NCBI GenBank assembly: GCA_964389545.1
Contig: CAYMDN010000037.1
Span: forward strand, 1-11,403
From: UMGS1781 sp964389545
Lineage (GTDB): Bacteria > Bacillota > Clostridia > TANB77 > CAG-508
Reading direction: 5' to 3'
DNA length: 11,403 bases
In this document: piece after piece, positions 6,388 to 11,403 of the stretch
Layout of the letters: each line of letters begins with the position of its first letter
Position numbering within the stretch: position 1 is the first letter of the stretch
Program-made: the position numbers and the translations under genes
The notes under the pieces: model-generated
What the model was told of the DNA's origin: nothing
Database searches by the model: none
What the model saw: only the letters and a program-made list of their open reading frames with translations

Positions 6388-8376
6388 ATGGAAGAGAGTA
6401 ACAAATTTTTAGGAACAGAAAGAATTCCTAAACTACTATTAAAATTTTCTATTCCATGTATTTTATCGCTACTAATAAGTTCTCTATATAACGTAGTTGA
6501 TCAAATATTTATTGGATATAGTGATTTAAAAGAACTAGGACTTACAGCAACTGGGATTGTTTATCCTATCACAATTATAGCTGTAGCGTTTGCATGGTGC
6601 TTTGGAGATGGGGCAGCAGCATTTTTATCATTGTGTCAAGGAAGGAAAGACACAAAAGACGTACATAAAGCAATAGGAAATGGAATATTAATAACATTTA
6701 TTATAAGCATTATTTTTCTAGTACTAGGATTTTGCTTTATGGATAATATTTTATATGCGTTTGGAGCATCTAGTAATAGTATAGGAGTTGCAAGAGATTA
6801 TTTTGTAATTATATTATCAGCAATACCAGTTTATATGTTAGCAAATGTACTTAACCCTATTATCCGTGCAGATGGTTCACCTGCATTTTCAATGGCTTCA
6901 ACACTATCTGGTGCAATTTTAAATATTATATTGGATCCGATTTTTATATTTGTATTTGGACTTGGAATTAAAGGTGCAGCATGGGCAACAATTATTGGAC
7001 AAATTGTATCATTTATTGTTGCAATAATTTATTTATTCAAAACAAAAACTTTTAAATTATGTTTAGAAAGTTTTAAAATGAATCTTAGACTATTTAGTAA
7101 TGTTATAAAACTAGGAGTTTCAACATTCATTACACAAATGTCAATAGTTGCAATTTCTTTGGTTTGTAACATAATGCTTGCAAAATACGGTGCAAAATCC
7201 GAATATGGTGCAGATGACCCAATAGCAGTTATAGGTGTTACAATGAAAGTATTTACAATCGTTATTAATATAGTAGTTGGAGTAATTTTAGGAGCACAAC
7301 CAATTCTAGGATACAACTATGGAGCAAAGAAATATGATAGAGTTAGAGAAACCTTTAGAATAGTTATGACAATTACAATTATTGTTGGAATAATAGCAAC
7401 ATTAATATTTGAACTATGCCCTCAAATTGTAATAAGTATTTTTGGTGTTCAATCAGACTCATACATGAAATTCGCAGTAATGACATTCAAAATATTCTTA
7501 ATGTTAGTAACATGTACATGCTCAATAAAAGTAATTTCTATATTCTTCCAAGCAGTTGGACAACCTGTAAAAGCTGGAATAGTATCTTTATTTAGAGATA
7601 TCGTATTTTTTATACCATTAGTAATAATATTACCAGGTTTTATGGGAATTGAAGGTATACTATGGGCAGCACCAATAGCAGACTTTATGGGAATAATCAT
7701 TTCTATTATATTAGTTATAATATTCTTTAAAGGACTAGGAAAGGAAAATGTAAAAGCAAGAGAAACAACTGCAGTAATAAATGCAACTTTAAAACCATCT
7801 CATCCTGGGGTAATTATAACAATAGCAAGACAACATGGAACTCAAGGAAAACAAATTGGAAAGTTAATTGCTGAAAAGTTAAACATTCCATATTACTATA
7901 AGGAAATGACTTTAATAGCCGCGCAAGAAAGTGGATTAGACAGAGAATTTGTTTCGAATTTAAACTTGAACTCACCAACAACATTAAATGAATTGTATTT
8001 ATCCACATCTCCAGTTCAATATGCAATGCAAGCACAAGACAAAGTAATCAAAAAAATAGCAGAACAAGGATCTTGCGTTATAGTTGGAAGAGCAGCAGAC
8101 TATGTTTTAAGAGAAAACAAAGATTTAGTTAGAGTATTTATATATGCACCAAAAGATTACAGAGTATCAACTGTAATGGAGATGTATCATGATACAAAAC
8201 AAGATGCTACAAAAAGCGTTGAGAAGTCTGATAAAGCAAGAGGAAACTACTATAAAACAATTTCTGGGCTAGAATGGGGAAATATAAATAACTATGATTT
8301 ATGTATAGACGCATCAATAGGAAAAGATGAATGTAGTAGAATCATTTGTGAATATGTAAATAGTAGAAAAAAATAA
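6388..8376 (+). CDS. MATE family transporter fused to a C-terminal cytidylate-kinase-like domain
   Basis: The predicted protein has 662 residues and two parts. Residues 1 to about 450 are a complete 12-helix MATE transporter of the MepA-like branch. It has the typical N-terminal FLGTERIPKLLLKFSIP followed by NVVDQIFIG, the mid-protein ADGSP...LNIILDPIF segment (about 161-188) and GAQPILGYNYGAKKYDR (about 302-318). A linker of about 20 residues leads to about 475-660, which resembles the cytidylate-kinase-like family Cytidylate_kin2. It has ITIARQHGTQGKQIGK (about 477-492) in the P-loop position, IVGRAADYVLRE (about 565-576) and DKARGNYY (about 615-622). With 12 helices the C-terminal domain should face the cytosol. 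MATE proteins export cationic or other drugs using an Na+ or H+ gradient. Whether the kinase-like domain phosphorylates a nucleotide, modifies the substrate or senses nucleotides is unknown. No frameshift was seen between the parts, so the fusion is real in this sequence. The gene is monocistronic, flanked by terminators. Confidence 0.93.
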   Translation: MEESNKFLGTERIPKLLLKFSIPCILSLLISSLYNVVDQIFIGYSDLKELGLTATGIVYPITIIAVAFAWCFGDGAAAFLSLCQGRKDTKDVHKAIGNGILITFIISIIFLVLGFCFMDNILYAFGASSNSIGVARDYFVIILSAIPVYMLANVLNPIIRADGSPAFSMASTLSGAILNIILDPIFIFVFGLGIKGAAWATIIGQIVSFIVAIIYLFKTKTFKLCLESFKMNLRLFSNVIKLGVSTFITQMSIVAISLVCNIMLAKYGAKSEYGADDPIAVIGVTMKVFTIVINIVVGVILGAQPILGYNYGAKKYDRVRETFRIVMTITIIVGIIATLIFELCPQIVISIFGVQSDSYMKFAVMTFKIFLMLVTCTCSIKVISIFFQAVGQPVKAGIVSLFRDIVFFIPLVIILPGFMGIEGILWAAPIADFMGIIISIILVIIFFKGLGKENVKARETTAVINATLKPSHPGVIITIARQHGTQGKQIGKLIAEKLNIPYYYKEMTLIAAQESGLDREFVSNLNLNSPTTLNELYLSTSPVQYAMQAQDKVIKKIAEQGSCVIVGRAADYVLRENKDLVRVFIYAPKDYRVSTVMEMYHDTKQDATKSVEKSDKARGNYYKTISGLEWGNINNYDLCIDASIGKDECSRIICEYVNSRKK

Positions 8377-8383
8377 TATATTT

Positions 8384-8413
8384 AAGAACAAGATTTACAA
8401 TCTTGTTCTTTTT
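8384..8413 (+). terminator. Rho-independent terminator after the MATE gene
   Basis: A perfect 11-bp stem (8384-8394 with 8400-8410) with loop TTACA is followed by TTT and a T-rich stretch, 8 nt after the MATE stop codon. The rest of the gap, 8414-8500, holds no convincing gene. Confidence 0.9.
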
Positions 8414-8500
8414 GTTATATAATATGTCAAAACTTATTTAAATTTAACGCATAAAAACAAAGCTATAAAATGACTGGAAAAAGCGACTTTCAGGAACAAT

Positions 8501-8516
8501 GTTAACTTTAGTTGAC
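8501..8516. promoter_or_regulatory. Inverted repeat overlapping the -35, possible operator
   Basis: GTTAACT and AGTTGAC (6 of 7 positions complementary) flank a 2-bp centre and overlap the -35 of the XRE gene. XRE regulators often bind such dyads in their own promoters, so autoregulation is plausible. The dyad is short and could be chance in AT-rich DNA. Confidence 0.3.
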
Positions 8517-8542
8517 AAACTTCAAAGCAAAATTGGTAGAAT
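8512..8542 (+). promoter_or_regulatory. Putative promoter of the XRE/DUF4097 operon
   Basis: TTGACA (8512-8517) and TAGAAT (8537-8542) are 19 nt apart. The wide spacing is partly offset by TGG directly before the -10. Transcription would start about 45 nt before the GTG start. Confidence 0.5.
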
Positions 8543-8593
8543 GCAACCAAATAAAAAAGTATAATTTTATCCAGAAAGGAAAAGGTGTAAGAA

Positions 8594-9256
8594 GTGAATA
8601 TAGGGGAAAAAATATTTGAATTAAGAAAAGAGAAGAATTTATCTCAAGAAGAAGTTGCAGAAAAACTAAATGTAACTAGACAAACGGTATCAAAATGGGA
8701 AACAAATCAAAGTACACCAGATTTGGATAAAATTATGCCACTATGCGAGTTGTTTGGAATAAGTACAGAAGAGTTACTAACTGGAAAATTAGAAACAACA
8801 ATTAAAAAAGAAGAAATTGTAGAAGAAAATAAAGATAATCCGATGACAAGAGAAGAAATAAGAAGAAAATCAGCAGAAGTGGTAAGCACATCTGTATTTC
8901 TATACATATTGGCAGTAGCATTTTTAATGGTAGCAATTCCAGTATGTCTGATGAATCCAATTGTAGCTTCAGCAATATTTTTATGTATTATAGCATGGGC
9001 AACAGCAAGAATAATAAAACATTATATGTCTGTTCCAAAATTTGAAAAAACAAACAAAGAAAAAAAGGAAGATACAATTATAAAGGGAATTAATTCAATA
9101 GTATCAATGATTTGTGTGATAGTATATTTTTTAGTAAGCTTTGCAACAATGGAATGGCATGTTACTTGGGTAATATTTATAATTAATGGATTAATCTGCC
9201 AGATAATAAAACTCATTTTCATATTAAGAGAAAAGGAGGAAAACAAAGATGAATAA
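8594..9256 (+). CDS. XRE-family regulator with C-terminal membrane helices
   Basis: This 220-residue protein has an N-terminal helix-turn-helix of the XRE/Cro-C1 type at about 1-64, with LSQEEVAEKLNVTRQTVSKWE at the core and TPDLDKIMPLCELFGIS after it. A charged linker of about 30 residues follows. Four hydrophobic segments then lie at about 97-119, 122-143, 166-185 and 189-211, so the regulator is probably tethered to the membrane and binds DNA from there. The start is GTG, with AAAGGTG (8581-8587) 6 nt upstream. It overlaps the next gene by 8 bp, and that gene encodes a membrane-anchored DUF4097-type protein, so the two probably form one system. It may sense envelope state and control its own operon. 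No direct evidence of the signal is visible. Confidence 0.9.
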   Translation: MNIGEKIFELRKEKNLSQEEVAEKLNVTRQTVSKWETNQSTPDLDKIMPLCELFGISTEELLTGKLETTIKKEEIVEENKDNPMTREEIRRKSAEVVSTSVFLYILAVAFLMVAIPVCLMNPIVASAIFLCIIAWATARIIKHYMSVPKFEKTNKEKKEDTIIKGINSIVSMICVIVYFLVSFATMEWHVTWVIFIINGLICQIIKLIFILREKEENKDE

Positions 9257-10022
9257 TAAAGGACTAATAATAACAATGATTGTACTGCTATCTATTATTG
9301 TAGTTGCACTAATCGTTTTTCTATGTTTTGCTATAAGCGGAAATTTTAGTTTTGGTTCAAGAAACAGAGAATTAATATTTGATAATACTTACAAAGTAGA
9401 AGGAATAGAACTTATAGAGGTGTCATCAGAGGTAAGTAACATTACATTTGAAGAAAGCACAGATAATCAAATCAGAGTAGTAGTATATGGAGATAATAGG
9501 GATAAATTAAACATAGAAGCGTCAGAAACAAAAATAGAAATAGATCACCAAGTTAAAAATAAGACATTCTTTGGAATAAACAATACAGCAGGAGATATTA
9601 AAATATATCTTCCTAAGAATTATGAAAAAGATATAAGAGCACAAATAAACTATGGAAATATTGAAATGTGCGATTTAGAAAATGCAAATGTAGATATCAG
9701 ATCAGATTGCGGTGATGTAGATTTAGGAAGAATAAAGAATATAAAAACTGATAACAATCTAGGAAATACAAAAATAAAAGCAGTATTAAATAAATTAGAG
9801 ATAAAATCAGATTGTGGAGATGTAAAGATAGAAGAAGTAAACTTACAAGAAGATTCAAAAATAGTTAATAATTTAGGAAATGTTAAAATAGGAAAAACAA
9901 ATGAAATATACATAGATGCTACAGTAGATTTAGGAAATGTAAAGATTAATACAAACAATAGAAATGCAAGTGTTGTATTAAGAATAGAAAACGACTGTGG
10001 AGACATTAAAGTAGATAATTAA
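9249..10022 (+). CDS. Membrane-anchored DUF4097-type (putative adhesin) beta-repeat protein
   Basis: This 257-residue protein has a single N-terminal membrane segment (about 5-28) that acts as an uncleaved anchor, with the rest likely outside the cell. The body is of DUF4097 type, built from short beta rungs. From residue 153 onward, tight turns recur every 17-22 residues: DCGDV, NLGNT, DCGDV, NLGNV, DLGNV and DCGDI. This suggests a small right-handed beta-solenoid. AAGGAGG (9233-9239), inside the upstream regulator gene, lies 9 nt before the ATG. DUF4097 proteins also occur in Bacillus YvlB and enterococcal LiaX, which are linked to cell-envelope stress. That supports an envelope-sensing role with the XRE partner, but the role here is inferred. 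True adhesion is not shown. Confidence 0.85.
   Translation: MNNKGLIITMIVLLSIIVVALIVFLCFAISGNFSFGSRNRELIFDNTYKVEGIELIEVSSEVSNITFEESTDNQIRVVVYGDNRDKLNIEASETKIEIDHQVKNKTFFGINNTAGDIKIYLPKNYEKDIRAQINYGNIEMCDLENANVDIRSDCGDVDLGRIKNIKTDNNLGNTKIKAVLNKLEIKSDCGDVKIEEVNLQEDSKIVNNLGNVKIGKTNEIYIDATVDLGNVKINTNNRNASVVLRIENDCGDIKVDN
9705..10007 (+). repeat. Periodic xxGD/xxGN beta-turn repeats within the DUF4097 protein
   Basis: Six turn motifs start at residues 153, 170, 188, 208, 227 and 249. Three carry Cys (DCGD, at Cys154, Cys189 and Cys250) and three carry Leu (two NLGN and one DLGN) in the equivalent place. They alternate Cys, Leu, Cys, Leu, Leu, Cys. This is a protein-level repeat, and the DNA has diverged. 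Confidence 0.75.
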
Positions 10023-10047
10023 ATAAACTTAGATTAGAGTATATTTT

Positions 10048-10080
10048 AAGCGAGTTGATAGAAATGTCAATTCGCTTTTT
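10048..10080 (+). terminator. Rho-independent terminator after the XRE/DUF4097 operon
   Basis: AAGCGAGTTGA (10048-10058) pairs with TCAATTCGCTT (10067-10077), 11 pairs with one G-T, around an 8-nt loop, and a short T-run follows to 10080. It lies 25 nt after the stop codon. Confidence 0.85.
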
Positions 10081-10108
10081 CATTAAATGGAAAATTCAGG
10101 AAATTATA

Positions 10109-10137
10109 TTTACATAACCTGGAAAATGTGCTATAAT
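10109..10137 (+). promoter_or_regulatory. Strong sigma-A promoter with extended -10
   Basis: TTTACA (10109-10114) and a perfect TATAAT (10132-10137) are 17 nt apart, with TGC before the -10. The predicted start is about 10144, roughly 54 nt upstream of the NPCBM gene. Confidence 0.75.
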
Positions 10138-10170
10138 TAAATAGAATGTGGGAAAATGGCTCATAATTAA
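10121..10170 (+). repeat. 20-bp imperfect direct repeat, 30-bp period, at the promoter
   Basis: The units at 10121-10140 and 10151-10170 share 16 of 20 positions: both begin GGAAAATG and end ATAATTAA. The first unit contains the -10 and the second lies just downstream of the predicted start. The 30-bp period is close to three helical turns, as expected for two operator copies on one DNA face. It could also be a chance duplication. Confidence 0.5.
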
Positions 10171-10197
10171 AAATTAATAATAAAGGAAGGTATTAAA

Positions 10198-11403
10198 ATG
10201 AAAAGAACTAACGTATGTAAAACTAATCTTTTACTTAAATTAGGATTTTGTTTTATATTATTATTTTTATTATCATTATTAGGAGCAGTTAACAAATCAT
10301 ATGCAGATGACGAGTTCTATTATCTATCAGATATAGATTACGATAAATCATCAAAAACTGCTTGGGGAAATATTCTTAAAGATAAGGCATCAGATGGTAG
10401 CAAAATATCTGTAAAGATAGAGGGAGCATATTATACTTTTGATAAAGGTATGTGGGCACATGCTACATCAACATTAATATACGACTTAAGAGATTATAAT
10501 TATGATTATTTTACAGCATATATAGGATTAAACCAAACCGCAGCTAGTTCTAGTAATGGTGTAAAATTTTACATTTACACATCGGCAGATGGAAAAAATT
10601 GGAATTTAAAGACAAATGAAAATCCAGTAGTATCTAAAGCTGGAGATAATGCAACATTTGTTAAAATAGATATAAAAAGTGAAAAATATTTAAAATTAGT
10701 AGCAGATTCAAATGGCAGTAATGGAAACGATCATTCCGTTTATGCTGATGCCAAGCTAATTAAAGAAACATATAAAGAACCAGGAGAAGACTTAGTTCCA
10801 TCAATAACAAATTTAGATGAGAAAATAAAAAATGAATTTGCTAATGCTGATTTATCAACTAATCCAGAGTATGAATTAACTCTACTTAAAAGAGAATTTA
10901 TAAGTAGAGTAGGTAACTATGCTCTAAGAAGGTTTTTAAGCGCAAGTACAGAAAACGAAGAAGTATATAAATGGTTAACAAGCGATGTAGACAATCTTAG
11001 ATTATATATTATGGGTGGTACACCACCTGGAGGATATTACAATTCTTTAATTCAACTTTCAAGACTTTATAATGAATATAGTACTGATTTTACAAATAAT
11101 ACTCCTATAGTAAATGAATGGTGTAAAGAAGGCATGACTAGAGGTGATTTATACAAAAAAATGGCAATTACACTTTCTTTAACACACTCACAAACAGTTG
11201 CTTTATGGATGCATTCAGGTCCTGCAGCAAATGGGTCAGATGCTCTTAGACGTTATGCAATATATAAATATATGTATGAAAATGGAAAACTTAGTACCAA
11301 TTTAAATGGAAATTGGAATATAACAAAATGGTTTGAATCTTTACAAGTTGAAGAAATGCGTTTTATTATGAATAACTCTATAGACGATGAAGAAATTTTA
11401 TGG
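10198..11403 (+). CDS. Secreted NPCBM-domain protein, 3'-partial
   Basis: An open frame of 402 codons runs off the right edge in phase. AAAGGAAGG (10182-10190) lies 7 nt before the ATG. The N terminus is a clear signal peptide: basic residues, a hydrophobic core at about 11-31, and a likely cleavage after SYA at residue 36. Residues about 39-190 look like an NPCBM carbohydrate-binding domain, with YYLSDIDYDK at the start and the hallmark KGMWAHATSTLIYDL at 83-97. Residues about 205-402 are mostly helical and contain YIMGGTPPGGYYNSL, YKKMAITLSLTHSQTVALWM, SDALRRYAIYKYMYENGKL and VEEMRFIMNNSIDDEEILW. I recall similar segments in large secreted gut-bacterial proteins that carry a transglutaminase-like domain further on. 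That catalytic part would lie outside the window, so this assignment is tentative. It is a single gene after its own promoter. Confidence 0.8.
   Translation, partial: MKRTNVCKTNLLLKLGFCFILLFLLSLLGAVNKSYADDEFYYLSDIDYDKSSKTAWGNILKDKASDGSKISVKIEGAYYTFDKGMWAHATSTLIYDLRDYNYDYFTAYIGLNQTAASSSNGVKFYIYTSADGKNWNLKTNENPVVSKAGDNATFVKIDIKSEKYLKLVADSNGSNGNDHSVYADAKLIKETYKEPGEDLVPSITNLDEKIKNEFANADLSTNPEYELTLLKREFISRVGNYALRRFLSASTENEEVYKWLTSDVDNLRLYIMGGTPPGGYYNSLIQLSRLYNEYSTDFTNNTPIVNEWCKEGMTRGDLYKKMAITLSLTHSQTVALWMHSGPAANGSDALRRYAIYKYMYENGKLSTNLNGNWNITKWFESLQVEEMRFIMNNSIDDEEILW

Noticed and set aside
8418..8423. TATAAT just after the MATE terminator
   Set aside because: The -35 position 17 nt upstream reads TTACAA within the terminator loop, which is weak, and a better promoter lies at 8512-8542.
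8470..8505. 11-codon frame in the gap before the XRE gene
   Set aside because: There is no ribosome binding site, it is very short, and nothing suggests translation. The nearby CTGGAAA/TTTCAG pairing is too weak to call a structured RNA.
1..11403. tRNA, rRNA, CRISPR array, insertion sequence or attachment site
   Set aside because: None seen on either strand: no clustered regular repeats, no transposase and no cloverleaf with a conserved T-arm. The gaps between genes are all shorter than 220 bp.

Overview
The window is very AT-rich, every gene lies on the + strand, and intrinsic terminators separate short operons. Arginine codons are mostly AGA and isoleucine is often ATA. Promoters look sigma-A-like, often with an extended -10 (TGn). 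Together with the [FeFe]-hydrogenase maturation genes hydE, hydG and hydF, this points to a strictly anaerobic low-GC member of the Bacillota, most likely an uncultured Clostridia. That placement is inference from composition and gene content. TGG encodes Trp, no in-frame TGA was seen, and the standard bacterial code fits.

Layout. (1) 1-2038: the C-terminal part of an ABC ATPase (its start lies off the left edge) overlaps an ABC-2 type permease that starts with TTG. (2) 2039-2224: a putative promoter and a structured leader that ends in a strong terminator hairpin. An upstream segment of the leader can pair with the terminator, so this looks like an unassigned riboswitch or attenuator. (3) 2225-6217: a four-gene hydrogenase maturation operon in the order TM1266-type small regulator, hydE, hydG, hydF. 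No hydrogenase structural gene is in the window. (4) 6218-6387: a near-consensus promoter followed almost at once by a perfect hairpin and nine T's, so the expected product is an RNA of about 50 nt unless read-through occurs. Downstream is a gene (6388-8376) fusing a 12-helix MATE transporter to a cytidylate-kinase-like domain. (5) 8501-10080: a membrane-anchored XRE regulator and an overlapping gene for a DUF4097-type beta-repeat protein. (6) 10109-11403: a strong promoter with a 20-bp imperfect repeat at a 30-bp period, then the first 402 codons of a secreted NPCBM-domain protein cut by the right edge.

How the genes work together. HydG makes the CO- and CN-bearing iron synthon from tyrosine, HydE processes it, and HydF assembles and delivers the diiron precursor of the H-cluster. 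The TM1266-like protein is presumed to regulate or assist this. The ABC pair, the MATE-kinase fusion, the XRE/DUF4097 pair and the NPCBM protein are separate transcription units concerned with the envelope or transport. The most novel-looking elements are the two conditional-terminator leaders, upstream of the hyd operon and of the MATE fusion, and the transporter-kinase fusion itself.
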